Assembly (NCBI GenBank): GCA_946481615.1
Contig: CAMLOR010000020.1
Span: 1 to 27,429, forward strand
Source: an uncultured Aquimonas sp.
Lineage (GTDB): Bacteria; Pseudomonadota; Gammaproteobacteria; Xanthomonadales; Xanthomonadaceae
DNA: 27,429 bases
Direction: 5' to 3'
The translations under genes and the position numbers were made by a program. Positions 15,758 through 25,077 of the stretch are shown here, piece after piece. The first letter of the stretch is position 1, and each line of letters starts with the position of its first letter. Below the pieces are notes generated by a model. It searched no databases. It saw only the letters and a list, made by a program, of their open reading frames with translations, and was not told the DNA's origin.

Positions 15758-15767
15758 GCTTGGCGGC

Positions 15768-16784
15768 CTACCAAACCACCTCAGCCATCGAGCAGTTCAG
15801 TCCGCTGCCGATTCCCAGCAGGGCCACGCGGTCGCCCTTCTTGAGGCGGCCCATCTCCTTGAGCTTGGACAGCACGATCGGCACCGAGGCGGGGCCGATA
15901 TTGCCGTGCTCGGCGAAGATGGTGAGCACCTTCTTCGGGTCGATGCCGAAGGCCTTGATGAAGGCCTGGGTGTGCACCTGCGACACCTGGTGGATGACGA
16001 ATTCGTCGAGTTCGTCGACCACCCAGCCGAGCGCCTGGCGCGCGGCCTGGAAGGTGAGCTGGGCCAGCTTCAGGCCTTCGATCAGCAGCATGCGGGTGTC
16101 GGTGACCATGCGGTCGAGGTTGCCGCGGCACAGCTTGTTCCACTGCGTGGCGGCGCGCGTCACGCCGCCCTTGTAGCGCGGCGCGTCGGGCGTGAGCTCG
16201 CTGCGCGAGAGCACCATGGCGGCGGCGCCGCAGCCCAGCGTCAGCGACGCCAGTTCGTTGCGGAACTGCTCTTCGGTGATGTCGGGCGCGGTCATGCGCT
16301 CGAGGGTCTTCTCGTAGACCAGGTTGGCGGTTTCGCCGTCCACGACCAGCGCGTACTCGATCTCGCCGCGCTCGATCATGCGGCTGGCGATGTCCATGCC
16401 GTTGAGGAAGGCCAGGCAGGCGTTGGCCACGTCGAAGTTCTGGCAGTTCTCGGACAGGCCCAGGTTGCCGGAGACGATCGAAGCCGTGGACGGTTCGAGG
16501 AAATCGCGGCTGACGGAGGTGTTGACCAGCAGGCCGACCTTGTCGCGCGGGATGTTGGCGTCGGCCAGCGCCTTCTCGGCGGCCAGCGTGGCGGCGTCGG
16601 AGGCCTGGATGTGGTTGTCCCAGAGGCGGCGCGCGTGGATGCCGGCGATGTCCCCCAACACGTCGGTCTTGATGCCCAGGCGCTCGAGCGTCGGACGCAG
16701 GCGTTCGTTGATGGCCGCGGACGTGAGCGAGTGCGGCGCGTCGATGTGCGACACGCTGGCGATGGAGACGTTCTGGAACAGCAT
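15768..16784 (-). CDS. oleA: OleA, thiolase-fold acyl-CoA condensing enzyme
   Basis: This is a 338-aa thiolase-superfamily (KAS III-like) enzyme. OleA performs a non-decarboxylative Claisen condensation of two acyl-CoAs to a beta-keto acid, the first step of long-chain olefin synthesis. The catalytic Cys123 lies in ANACLAF. Glu97 in FLEPSTASIVSGN is the second signature residue of OleA, corresponding to Cys143/Glu117 in the tagged crystal numbering. The His in VIHQVS and Asn in EHGNIGPASVP complete the site. The sequence resembles Xanthomonas campestris OleA along its whole length. ATG 16784 (MLFQNVSIA) gives the family start and length; the frame also has GTG 16793. It is followed by a terminator and then fic. 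It probably shares its direction, but not all transcripts, with oleB. Confidence 0.95.
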   Translation of the reverse strand: MLFQNVSIASVSHIDAPHSLTSAAINERLRPTLERLGIKTDVLGDIAGIHARRLWDNHIQASDAATLAAEKALADANIPRDKVGLLVNTSVSRDFLEPSTASIVSGNLGLSENCQNFDVANACLAFLNGMDIASRMIERGEIEYALVVDGETANLVYEKTLERMTAPDITEEQFRNELASLTLGCGAAAMVLSRSELTPDAPRYKGGVTRAATQWNKLCRGNLDRMVTDTRMLLIEGLKLAQLTFQAARQALGWVVDELDEFVIHQVSQVHTQAFIKAFGIDPKKVLTIFAEHGNIGPASVPIVLSKLKEMGRLKKGDRVALLGIGSGLNCSMAEVVW

Positions 16785-16947
16785 CGGGGACACCGGAATC
16801 GAAAGAAAAGCCTCGGAAAACTACAGGGTATCCGGCAGGGGCGCAACCGCGGTCCACGGCGCGGCGCGAGAGGCCCGGCAGGCGGGGCCGAACGCGCCGG
16901 GCGCGTTGAACGCCGCGTGATGAAGTTCACGATAGTTGCGCCGGCCG

Positions 16948-16964
16948 GACCGCCCCCGGCGGTC
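16948..16964 (-). terminator. Hairpin after the DUF4156 lipoprotein gene
   Basis: A perfect 7-bp stem (GACCGCC/GGCGGTC) with a 3-base loop lies 22 bp after the lipoprotein stop, without a T run. It may be a factor-assisted terminator. The remaining bases from 16785 to 16986 hold the presumed oleA promoter, which I could not resolve. Confidence 0.35.
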
Positions 16965-16986
16965 GCCATCGAGGCGCCGCGGCGGA

Positions 16987-17412
16987 TTACTCGTCGCGGA
17001 TGGGGTAGGTCTCGACCGCGGCCTCGTCGGCCTGGCGCGGGCCGTCGAGGGGTTCGGCCTCGCGCGGCGCGGCGGTGCGCGCGGTGGGGACGTAACGGCC
17101 GCAGGCATAGGCGGCGAAGCGCTGTTCGCCGCCGCTGGGTTCGTTGACGGCCTGCACCGTGTCGGCCGAGAGCGACGCTGCTTCGTTGCGCGCCATCGTT
17201 TCGAGTTCGTCGCGCACCTTGAGGTCGTTGCGCTGATAAAGGCCGACGCGATCGCGCACCGATACGCCCACTTCGCCGCGCCGCGTGCAACCGGAGAGAT
17301 CGTCGCCGCGCTGCGCCACCCGCACCACGGCGCCCTCGGGCTCCATCTTGACCCAGGTGCAGGCCGAAAGCGCGGCGAGCATGGCGAGCGACAGTGCGGT
17401 CGTGCGGATCAT
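16987..17412 (-). CDS. DUF4156 family lipoprotein
   Basis: This is a 141-aa small lipoprotein. The signal peptide ends in lipobox LSAC with Cys18. The mature part follows the DUF4156 pattern (CTWVKMEPEG, CTRRGEVGVSVRD, then LETMARNEAASLSADTVQ and YACG). A short acidic tail extends past the domain. The function of this family (E. coli YjeI type) is unknown. ATG 17412 has GGAG upstream. It is followed by oleA in the same orientation and diverges from the short-chain dehydrogenase gene across a 111-bp region. Confidence 0.88.
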   Translation of the reverse strand: MIRTTALSLAMLAALSACTWVKMEPEGAVVRVAQRGDDLSGCTRRGEVGVSVRDRVGLYQRNDLKVRDELETMARNEAASLSADTVQAVNEPSGGEQRFAAYACGRYVPTARTAAPREAEPLDGPRQADEAAVETYPIRDE

Positions 17413-17523
17413 GGGGATCTCCGTGGCGGGCGGCGGAAGTATGGCCGCGCCCGCCTTAATCGACACAGCACCGCAAAGCACTGCTGGATACACTAGCTTC
17501 CCGATCACGATGCGGAGCGCGAC

Positions 17524-18222
17524 ATGGCGAGAGTCCTGATCACCGGCGCCAACCGCGGTCTGGGACTCGAGTTCACGCGCCAGTCGCTGGCGCGCGGCGA
17601 CCGCGTGATCGCCGCCTGCCGGCATCCGGGCCGCGCCACCGAACTCACGGCGCTCGCAGGTTCGCATCCCGGCCACCTGCACGTGCTGCCGCTCGACGTG
17701 GCGCGGCCGGCCTCGGTCCAGGAACTCGGGCGCGAAACCGCCATGCTGTTCCCCGGCCTCGATCTGCTCATCAACAATGCCGGCGTGCTGGTGCCCGGCG
17801 AACGTTTCGGCAGCGTCTCGGCCGACGATCTGGATTCGAGTTTCCGCAGCAACGCGATGGGTCCGCTGCTGCTCACGCAGATGCTGGCACCGTTGCTCGC
17901 CAAGGGCACGCGCGCGAAGGTGGCGAACCTCTCGAGCGTGATGGGCTCCATCCACGCCGTGCGCGAATTCCGCAGCCCGAGTTACGCGATGTCGAAGGCC
18001 GCGCTGAACATGGCCACCGCCTTGCTGGCGCGCGCGCTCGCGCCCTCGGGTGTGAGCGTGATCGCGCTGCATCCTGGCTGGGCGCGCACCGACATGGGCG
18101 GGCCGCAGGCCGAAGTCGATCCGCGCGACGCCGTGGCCGGCTTGCTGCGCGTGATCGAAACACTGGTGCCCGGCGATTCGGGCGTCTTCCGCGACTGGCA
18201 AGGCAAGACGCTGGCCTGGTGA
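17524..18222 (+). CDS. Short-chain dehydrogenase/reductase
   Basis: This is a 232-aa NAD(P)-binding oxidoreductase of the classical SDR type, close to the C-factor/sniffer-like group. It has the Rossmann glycine motif TGANRGLG (7-14), NNAG in LLINNAG, a catalytic Ser in NLSSVMGS and the YAMSK motif (Tyr and Lys). The PGWARTDMGG loop fits the same group. The substrate cannot be inferred. Ribosome site GGAG is at 17514-17517, 6 bp before the ATG. Its TGA overlaps the GTG of the following exported-protein gene by 4 bp (GTGA), so the two form a coupled pair. Confidence 0.93.
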   Translation: MARVLITGANRGLGLEFTRQSLARGDRVIAACRHPGRATELTALAGSHPGHLHVLPLDVARPASVQELGRETAMLFPGLDLLINNAGVLVPGERFGSVSADDLDSSFRSNAMGPLLLTQMLAPLLAKGTRAKVANLSSVMGSIHAVREFRSPSYAMSKAALNMATALLARALAPSGVSVIALHPGWARTDMGGPQAEVDPRDAVAGLLRVIETLVPGDSGVFRDWQGKTLAW

Positions 18223-18974
18223 AGGCGCTCGGCTTCGTCCTGTTGCTCACGGCTGCGCCGGCCCTGGCCGGGCGCGCCTACGTGGGGCTGGCTGCCGATC
18301 CTGAACGCGGTACGCCGCTCTACGAGGAACACCACTTCGTGCGCGACGACGGCGAGCGCCTCGTCCTCTACCGCTGCACCGACGGCACGGTGTTCGCGCG
18401 CAAGCACGTACGCGCCGGCGTTGATGCGCAGGCTCCGGCATTCGAACTGGAGGACGCGCGCTTCGGCTATCGCGAAGGCGTGCAGCGCGAGGGCCGCCAT
18501 GTGTTCGCCTACGTGCGGCGCAGCGCCACGCATCCGTTGCGCCGCAACGCCGTGCCGGTGACGCCGCGCCTCGTCGTCGATGCGGGCTTCGACGAGTTCG
18601 TGCGCCGGCACTGGGGCGAGCTGCAGCGCTCGAAACCGGCGAGCCTGGACTTCCTCGTGCCGAGCCGCCGCCGCACCTATGCCTTCAGCGTGAAGCGGTT
18701 GCGCGGACAGACCGTCGACGGCGAAGCCGCCAGCGTGCTGCGCCTGGGGCCGAGCGGCATGCTGGGCTGGTTCGCGCCGGCCATCGAGGTGGTCTACCGC
18801 GATCGCGACCGCCGCCTGCTGCGCTTCGAAGGCATCACCAACGTGCGCGAGAACCCGGATGACAGCCTCACGGCAACCATCGTATTCCCGCCCTTGCGCG
18901 AGAAGCCGCTCGCGGCCGCCGAGTGGGACATCGCGAGCGACGTTCCCCTCACGGCCTGCCCGGTTCCGCCTTGA
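18219..18974 (+). CDS. Exported protein of unknown function
   Basis: This is a 251-aa protein starting at GTG 18219, overlapping the SDR stop. It has a clear Sec signal peptide (VKALGFVLLLTAAPALA, cleaved near AGRAY). The mature part has no transmembrane segments and many Arg residues. It has an acidic/basic mixed composition and late FEGITNVRENPDDS and WDIASDVPL segments. I do not recognise a named domain, although such proteins are common in Xanthomonadales. A periplasmic or outer-membrane-associated role is likely. A sigma54 promoter starts directly after its stop, so the next gene belongs to another transcript. Confidence 0.82.
   Translation: MKALGFVLLLTAAPALAGRAYVGLAADPERGTPLYEEHHFVRDDGERLVLYRCTDGTVFARKHVRAGVDAQAPAFELEDARFGYREGVQREGRHVFAYVRRSATHPLRRNAVPVTPRLVVDAGFDEFVRRHWGELQRSKPASLDFLVPSRRRTYAFSVKRLRGQTVDGEAASVLRLGPSGMLGWFAPAIEVVYRDRDRRLLRFEGITNVRENPDDSLTATIVFPPLREKPLAAAEWDIASDVPLTACPVPP
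18925..18948 (+). promoter_or_regulatory. Candidate upstream activator site A (kinase promoter)
   Basis: GGGACATCGCGAG followed by GACGTTCCCC forms an imperfect palindrome ending 26 bp before the sigma54 -24 element. Similar words (GGGATGTCGCGAG, then AACGTCTCC) occur at the second sigma54 promoter. It lies within the last codons of the preceding gene, so the match may be coincidental. Confidence 0.35.
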
Positions 18975-18990
18975 TGGCACGCGCCTTGCT
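18975..18990 (+). promoter_or_regulatory. Sigma54 (-24/-12) promoter of the kinase-regulator operon
   Basis: TGGCACGCGCCTTGCT matches the sigma54 consensus (TGGCAC-N5-TTGCW) at every defined position. It begins right after the preceding stop codon and predicts RNA start near 19001, about 25 bp before ATG 19026. It should depend on an enhancer-binding protein, and the regulator encoded by the same operon is the natural candidate. Confidence 0.85.
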
Positions 18991-19025
18991 GGCGCTCCGC
19001 GACCTTCCTGCGTGATGCTGTGTCC

Positions 19026-20283
19026 ATGTCGCTGCGCCTGCGCCTCATCCTCGGCTATTCCGCCCTCCTGTTGCTGCTCGCGCTGGCGGCATGGCTCGGC
19101 CTGCGCGCGCTGACGCGCGATCTCACCGGCGCGCTCGGCGAAACCGCGGCCAGCGTGGGGCGCTCTGTCTTCACCGTGCTGCAGGGCGAGGGACTGGGCA
19201 CGCGCATCCATCGCGACGGCATCGAAGGCGATGCCACGGAAACGAAGACCGCGCGCGAGGGCCGCCACGTCCTGATGATGCGCGAACGCATCGCCGCGCA
19301 CGGCATGCCGCCGGTGGACGACGTGCGCGTGATCGTGGACGGCAAGGAACTCACGCCCGAACAGCTCGCGGCGCATCGGGCCCGTCATCCCGACGTGGCG
19401 GCGATCGAGCTGGTGCGCCGCGAAGGCGAGGAACTGCCCATGCTGCGCGTCAGCCGCGAGGGCTTCCAGCAGGCCATTCCCCTGCCGCGCGCCGGTGTCG
19501 ACGCGGCCCTGGCGCGCTTCACCCAGCGCCTGGGATGGGGATTGCTGGCGCTGCTCGTCGCCGGATTGCTGCTGGCCGTGTGGATCGCGCAGCGTGTTTC
19601 GCAAGCGGCCAGCGTACGTGCCGATCGCGAACTGGCCGAGCTGGGCGAGATCGGCCGCGGCCTCGCGCACAGTCTGCGCAATCCGCTGCATGCGCTGGGA
19701 CTGAGCCTCGAAGCCCTCGCGGCCGAGACCGCGGGTTCGTCCAGCGCCGCCGCGCTCGCGCATTCGGGACGCGAACAATTGCAGCGCGTCGATCAGGCGC
19801 TGCGCGGTTTCCTCGCGCTGTCGGCCGGCAACGGCGCGGAACCGGCCGAGGTGCGCGTGGCCGAGGTGATCGACGACGTTCTGCTGGAAGCCAGCCAGCG
19901 CGCGCAGGGCCGCGTGCGGTTCGAGCGCGGCGGTGCGGATCGGCGCCTGCCTGCGGTCCCGGCCGAACTGCGCGTGATGCTGCACGCGCTGGTGATCAAT
20001 GCGCTCGAAGCCAGTCCGGACGGCGGCTGCGTGCGCGTCGAGATGGCCACGCTCGACGACGGCCTGCAGATCGACGTGCTGGACGAAGGCGAAGGCGTGG
20101 CGGCCGCCCTGCGCGAGCGCCTGTTCCAGCCGCACGTCAGCGGCAAGCCGCATGGCGCCGGCATGGGGCTCTATCTTGCGCAGCGCCTCGCACGCTCGCG
20201 CTATCGCGGGCGCATCGCGCTCGACGACCGCGCACCGCACGGCACGCGCGCGCGCCTGGTGCTGCATGCGCGTGAGGCCGTCC

Positions 20284-20291
<8 letters not shown>
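19026..20291 (+). CDS. Two-component sensor histidine kinase
   Basis: This 421-aa membrane sensor has helices at about 7-27 and 171-189 and a periplasmic sensor of about 140 residues between. The HisKA region has His215 in GLAHSLRNPL (Ser replaces the usual Glu after His). The HATPase has N box VINALEAS, G1 DEGEGV and G2 GAGMGLYLAQRL. No clear HAMP domain is present. The periplasmic domain is rich in charged residues and His (RIHRDG, RIAAHGMPP, HRARHPD). A metal or envelope-stress signal, as in ZraS, is conceivable but unproven. ATG 19026 is preferred over GTG 19020. The stop overlaps the ATG of the regulator by 8 bp. Its promoter is the sigma54 element at 18975. Confidence 0.93.
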
Positions 20292-21639
<1,348 letters not shown>

Positions 21640-21648
21640 GGAACGGTT

Positions 21649-21685
21649 TCCCCAAATGGGGATGTCGCGAGGCCGAAACGTCTCC
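21649..21685 (+). promoter_or_regulatory. Candidate upstream activator site B (exported-protein promoter)
   Basis: The perfect-armed dyad TCCCCAAATGGGGA (21649-21662) is followed by GGGATGTCGCGAG and AACGTCTCC, words shared with the region before the kinase promoter. The block lies 19-55 bp ahead of the -24 element, where an enhancer protein could bind. Confidence 0.4.
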
Positions 21686-21703
21686 ACCGCATGGCCAAAC
21701 CGC

Positions 21704-21719
21704 TGGCATGGCGCTTGCT
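21704..21719 (+). promoter_or_regulatory. Sigma54 (-24/-12) promoter of the periplasmic protein gene
   Basis: TGGCATGGCGCTTGCT fits the consensus TGGCAY-N5-TTGCW exactly and predicts RNA start near 21730. The next start codon is ATG 21754, behind a strong ribosome site GGAGGA (21744-21749). The likely activator is the NtrC-class regulator just upstream. Confidence 0.85.
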
Positions 21720-21753
21720 GAAACGGCGCGGGACTTTTCCCATGGAGGATGAC

Positions 21754-22287
21754 ATGAAGAACAAGACGCTCGTTTCCCGCCTTGCCCTGGCCTGCGCGCT
21801 GACGCTGTCGGCCGCTGCTTTCGCCGCCGACACCACCGAGATCGAGGTGGTCGCCAACGGCGTCAGCGAAAAGGTCAGCATCGAGGATCTGCAGATCGGC
21901 GAAACGCGCCAGCTCTACAGCGAGGCCGGCACGCTGGTCACCGCCACGCGCACGGCCGATGCGCTGCAGCTCGACATCGGCGGCGACACGACGACGGTGC
22001 CGATGATCGAAGCCCGCGACCTCGGCGACGAGGAAATCCAGGCGTTGATCGCGCAGCATCACGGTGAGGGCGCCGAGGGCAAGCGCGTGATCCGCATCCA
22101 TCGTGCCGACGGCGAACACGCCAAGGGCGACGGCATGCACCGCAAGGTGATCGTGCTCGAAGGCAAGGACGGCGAGCCGCTGGAACTGGAAGGCGAAGGC
22201 CCGCACGTGGTCGTCAAGCACGGCGCCGAAGGCAAGCAGGTCATCGTCAAACGCAAGGTGACGAAGGCCGAGGCTGACGCGAAGTAA
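21754..22287 (+). CDS. Small periplasmic protein of unknown function, sigma54-controlled
   Basis: This is a 177-aa protein with a typical Sec signal peptide (MKNKTLVSRLALACALTLSA, cleavage near AAFA/AD). The mature chain has a first part (TTEIEVVANGVSEKVSIEDL, then an ETRQLYSE stretch). The second half has repeated short valine-rich strands (KRVIRIHRADGE, RKVIVLEGKDGE, HVVVKHGAEGK, QVIVKRK). It is rich in Lys, Glu, Asp and His and lacks Cys after the signal. No known domain is recognised. I infer that it is the main output of the kinase-regulator pair, because a consensus sigma54 promoter lies just upstream. ATG 21754 is certain from the GGAGGA site; an in-frame upstream start at 21691 lies within the promoter and is rejected. 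Confidence 0.85.
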   Translation: MKNKTLVSRLALACALTLSAAAFAADTTEIEVVANGVSEKVSIEDLQIGETRQLYSEAGTLVTATRTADALQLDIGGDTTTVPMIEARDLGDEEIQALIAQHHGEGAEGKRVIRIHRADGEHAKGDGMHRKVIVLEGKDGEPLELEGEGPHVVVKHGAEGKQVIVKRKVTKAEADAK

Positions 22288-22304
22288 CGTCCGGAAGGTG
22301 CGGC

Positions 22305-22787
22305 ATGCGCGATAATCCGCGCATGCTGCACGTCGTCCTGCATCAGCCCGAGATTCCGCCCAATACGGGCAACGTGATCCGCCTGTGCGCCAACACCGGC
22401 GCGCGACTGCATCTGATCGAGCCGCTGGGTTTCGAACTCGACGATGCGAAGCTGCGGCGCGCGGGCCTCGACTACCACGAGTTCACGCAACTCACCGTGC
22501 ACGCCTCGCTGCCGGCCTTCATCGACACCGTGCGTCCCGCACGCCTGTTCGCGCTCTCGACGCGCGGCACCGTGCGCTACGACACCGTGGCCTACGGCGA
22601 AAACGACGCGCTGATGTTCGGCTCCGAAACGCGCGGCCTGCCGCAGGCCGTGCTCGATGCCATTCCGCCGGACCATCGGCTCTGCCTGCCGATGCGGCCG
22701 GGCAATCGCAGCCTCAATCTTTCCAACGCGGTGGCCATCACCGTGTTCGAAGCCTGGCGGCAGTCGGGCTTCGCGAACTCGGGCTGA
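22305..22787 (+). CDS. trmL: tRNA (cytidine/uridine-2'-O-)-methyltransferase TrmL
   Basis: This is a 160-aa SPOUT-class enzyme that 2'-O-methylates the wobble base 34 of tRNA-Leu isoacceptors using S-adenosylmethionine. The family signature runs through the protein: PEIPPNTGNVIRLCANTG near the start, IEPLGFELDD, RRAGLDYHEF, FGSETRGLP and the knot-forming LPMRPGNRSLNLSNAVAI near the end. GGAAGG (22293-22298) supports ATG 22305. ATG 22323 would give the exact E. coli-like N terminus (MLHVVLHQPEIPPNTG) but lacks a ribosome site. A GATAAT at 22311-22316 could be a -10 for the shorter form. Confidence 0.95.
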   Translation: MRDNPRMLHVVLHQPEIPPNTGNVIRLCANTGARLHLIEPLGFELDDAKLRRAGLDYHEFTQLTVHASLPAFIDTVRPARLFALSTRGTVRYDTVAYGENDALMFGSETRGLPQAVLDAIPPDHRLCLPMRPGNRSLNLSNAVAITVFEAWRQSGFANSG

Positions 22788-22805
22788 ATTCGACGAGCCG
22801 AGTTC
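22775..22805 (+). terminator. Inverted repeat at the end of trmL
   Basis: GAACTCGG and CCGAGTTC form a perfect 8-bp inverted repeat with a 15-base loop across the trmL stop codon. The nearest T run (TTTT) is about 17 bp further on, so it is an untypical terminator at best. A second small hairpin (GGCCAC/GTGGCC, 22843-22858) precedes the next gene. Confidence 0.3.
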
Positions 22806-22879
22806 AGCGCGGCGACAGTGCGTTTTCCCGATGCTGCGCGCCGGCCACGACCGTGGCCGCCAACATGGAGTACACGCGT

Positions 22880-23440
22880 ATGAAACGCACCCTTCTGTTC
22901 TCGTTCCTTGCCCTTGTCGCTGCTGGAGAAACCCTCCGGGCGGCGGACCTCTCCTACACATACCTCGAGCTCGGCAAGACGTGGGTCGACGCCGACGGCG
23001 GTGCCGACGGCGACGGCTGGACCGGCCAGGGCTCGGTCGCCCTGGGCTCGCAGTTCCACCTCTACGGCGGCTACGGCAGCGCCAAGATCGACGACAGCAA
23101 CATCGACGTCGACATCTCGCGCCTGGGCGTGGGCTGGAACCGTTCGATCAACGACACCAGCGATCTGGTGGTGCGCGCCAACTGGCTGGACCTCGACGCC
23201 GGCTTCCCGTACGGCGAGGACGACGGCTACGAGGCCGAAGTCGGCATGCGCTCGGGCTGGACGCCGAATTTCGAAACGTATCTTGCCGCCGGTTATGCCG
23301 ACATCAGCCGCGGCGACGGCGATTTCTACGGCAAGCTCGGCGCGCAGTACAAGTTCAACCCGATGTGGGGCATCGCCGCGAGCGCGACCTTCGCGGACGA
23401 TACGAACGAGTTCTTCGTCGGGCCGCGCATCAGCTTCTGA
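22880..23440 (+). CDS. Ax21-family outer-membrane beta-barrel protein
   Basis: This is a 186-aa protein with a signal peptide (MKRTLLFSFLALVAAGETLRA, cleavage near A21). The mature part begins LSYTYLELGKTWV. It shows alternating hydrophobic/polar strands (DGWTGQGSVALGSQFHLYGG, DISRLGVGWNRSI, YGKLGAQYKF, WGIAASATF) and ends in Phe, the outer-membrane insertion signal. The pattern and length agree with the Ax21/Omp family of Xanthomonas and Stenotrophomonas, a small, probably eight-stranded barrel. The earlier proposal that Ax21 yields a secreted signal was withdrawn, so I give no signalling role. ATG 22880 is used, with GGAG at 22867-22870. The gene ends 4 bp before the REP-doublet shared with gpsA. 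Confidence 0.82.
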   Translation: MKRTLLFSFLALVAAGETLRAADLSYTYLELGKTWVDADGGADGDGWTGQGSVALGSQFHLYGGYGSAKIDDSNIDVDISRLGVGWNRSINDTSDLVVRANWLDLDAGFPYGEDDGYEAEVGMRSGWTPNFETYLAAGYADISRGDGDFYGKLGAQYKFNPMWGIAASATFADDTNEFFVGPRISF

Positions 23441-23444
23441 TGCC

Positions 23445-23527
23445 GTCATTCCCGCGGAGGCGGGAATCCAGTGACGGTCGCTGCGCCGAAAGCAAGTCAC
23501 TGGGTCCCCGCCTTCGCGGGGACGACG
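23445..23527. repeat. REP-doublet (inverted pair of palindromic arms) between convergent genes
   Basis: Arm one (23445-23475) holds TTCCCGC-GGAG-GCGGGAA and arm two (23496-23527) holds GTCCCCGC-CTTC-GCGGGGAC. Each can form its own hairpin, and the arms are inverted copies with about five differences over 31 bp. Paired differences keep the stems intact. The element fills the space between the end of the Ax21-family gene and the stop of gpsA, so it can end both transcripts. The 20-bp centre is unrelated. This is the repeat class that often codes for VIPA-AGIQ peptides in GC-rich genomes. Confidence 0.85.
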
Positions 23528-24550
23528 TCAGGCCAGGCCGCCTTCGGGATATTCCGGCTTCTGCTCGCGCGCGAGCAGGAGCCGCAGGCCCTCGGACGGC
23601 GTGATCTCGCCGTGCAGCATGCGCTGCACCAGCGCGCTGATCGGCAGATCGAGTCCGTGGCGGTGCGCCAGTCGCATCACCTCGTCGGCGGTCTGCACCG
23701 ATTCCACCACCTGGCCGATGGCCGCGACGGCTTCGTCGAGCTTCTGCCCGCGTCCGAGCGCCAGCCCCAGGCGGCGATTGCGCGATAGATCGCCGGTGCA
23801 GGTCAGCACCAGATCGCCCAGCCCGGCGAGGCCCATCAGCGTTTCGGGCTTGCCGCCCAGCGCCGCGTTGAGGCGCAGCATCTCGTTGAGGCCGCGCGTG
23901 ATCAGCCCGGCGCGCGCGTTGAGGCCGAGCTGCATGCCGTCGGCCACGCCGGTGGCCACGGCCAGCACGTTCTTCATCGCGCCGCCCAGCTCCGCGCCTT
24001 GCACGTCGTCGCCGGTGTAGGCGCGGAAGGTCGGGCCGTGCAGCGCCTCGGCCACGCGCTGCGCGAAGGATTCGTTCTCCGAATGCACCGTCACCGCGGT
24101 CGGCAGGCCCTGCGCGACTTCGCGGGCGAACGAAGGCCCGGTCACCACCGCGAGTGGCGTACCGGCACCCAACACTTCTTCGGCGACTTCATGCAGGAAG
24201 CGGCCGGAGCCGGGCTCGAAGCCCTTGGTGGCCCAGGCCACGCCCGCATCCGCTTTACGGTGCGGTGCGAGCTCGCGAACGATCTCGGGGAAGGCGTGGC
24301 TCGGCACCACGACGAGGACGAGGTCGGCCGCTTCCACGGTGGCCGCCAGATCGTCGCTGAAACGCAGCGATTCGGGCAGCGGCAGGTCGGGCAGGTAGCG
24401 CGCGTTGCGATGCGTTTCGCGCATCTGCGCGATGGCCGCGGCGTCGCGGCCCCACAGCACGGTGGACAGGCCGTTGCGCGCGGCCTGCACCGCGAGCGCC
24501 GTGCCCCAGGAGCCGGCGCCCAGTACCGCGACGCAGGAAGCGTCGCGCAT
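23528..24550 (-). CDS. gpsA: Glycerol-3-phosphate dehydrogenase [NAD(P)+]
   Basis: This is a 340-aa cytoplasmic enzyme that reduces dihydroxyacetone phosphate to sn-glycerol-3-phosphate for phospholipid synthesis. It begins with the nucleotide-binding [14 protein letters not shown], followed by [16 protein letters not shown] and [18 protein letters not shown]. The catalytic lysine is in [13 protein letters not shown], and the C-terminal all-helical domain contains [14 protein letters not shown] and SRNRRLG. The length is normal. It starts 3 bp after the secB stop, and the last codons reach into the repeat element. Confidence 0.97.
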   Translation of the reverse strand: MRDASCVAVLGAGSWGTALAVQAARNGLSTVLWGRDAAAIAQMRETHRNARYLPDLPLPESLRFSDDLAATVEAADLVLVVVPSHAFPEIVRELAPHRKADAGVAWATKGFEPGSGRFLHEVAEEVLGAGTPLAVVTGPSFAREVAQGLPTAVTVHSENESFAQRVAEALHGPTFRAYTGDDVQGAELGGAMKNVLAVATGVADGMQLGLNARAGLITRGLNEMLRLNAALGGKPETLMGLAGLGDLVLTCTGDLSRNRRLGLALGRGQKLDEAVAAIGQVVESVQTADEVMRLAHRHGLDLPISALVQRMLHGEITPSEGLRLLLAREQKPEYPEGGLA

Positions 24551-24553
24551 CGC

Positions 24554-25051
24554 TTACGCCGTGCCGGCGGCCGCGGCGTCGCCGCCCTGCGCGCGGCGGC
24601 GCAGCTGTTCGGCGTAGAGCTGTTCGAAGTTGATCGGCTGCAGGTAGTACGGCGGGAAGCCGCCGTTCACCACCAGCTCGCTCACGGCCTGGCGCGCGTA
24701 CGGGAACAGCACGTTCGGGCAATAGGTGGCGAGGATGGCTTCGGTGTTGCGCTGGTCGAAGCCGGCCATGCCGAAGATGCCGCCCTGCGCCACTTCGGCC
24801 AGATACGCGGTCTTGCCGTTGAGCGTGCAGGTGAGCGTCACCGTCAGCACCACCTCGAACACGCCGTCGGCCAGACCCTGCACCTTCTGCGCGAGGTTGA
24901 GCTGCAGCTGCGGCTGGCCCTCTTCCTGGAACACGTGCGGGGCGTTGGGCGCCTCGAAGCTGGCGTCCTTGATGTAGATCTTCTGCAGGTTGAACTGCGC
25001 GTTGGGCGCGGTCTCGGCGGCAGCGGCGCCGTTGGCGGCTTGGTCGGCCAT
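24554..25051 (-). CDS. secB: Protein-export chaperone SecB
   Basis: This 165-aa chaperone keeps precursor proteins unfolded for SecA. Family blocks visible are [71 protein letters not shown] and a variable Ala-rich tail. ATG 25051 has a GGAG ribosome site upstream. It follows the rhodanese gene by 26 bp and precedes gpsA by 3 bp. In E. coli the same cluster also holds grxC between the rhodanese and secB; it is not present here. Confidence 0.97.
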   Translation of the reverse strand: MADQAANGAAAAETAPNAQFNLQKIYIKDASFEAPNAPHVFQEEGQPQLQLNLAQKVQGLADGVFEVVLTVTLTCTLNGKTAYLAEVAQGGIFGMAGFDQRNTEAILATYCPNVLFPYARQAVSELVVNGGFPPYYLQPINFEQLYAEQLRRRAQGGDAAAAGTA

Positions 25052-25077
25052 GGTCTTACTCCGGGGTTTGAAACGGA

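Noticed and set aside
17413..17523. Divergent promoters between the lipoprotein and the dehydrogenase
   Set aside because: A TCGACA and a TACACT are present but 23 bp apart, so no promoter could be defended.
21691..21753. Earlier in-frame start for the periplasmic protein
   Set aside because: It would place the start within the sigma54 promoter and bury the signal peptide; ATG 21754 has a GGAGGA ribosome site.
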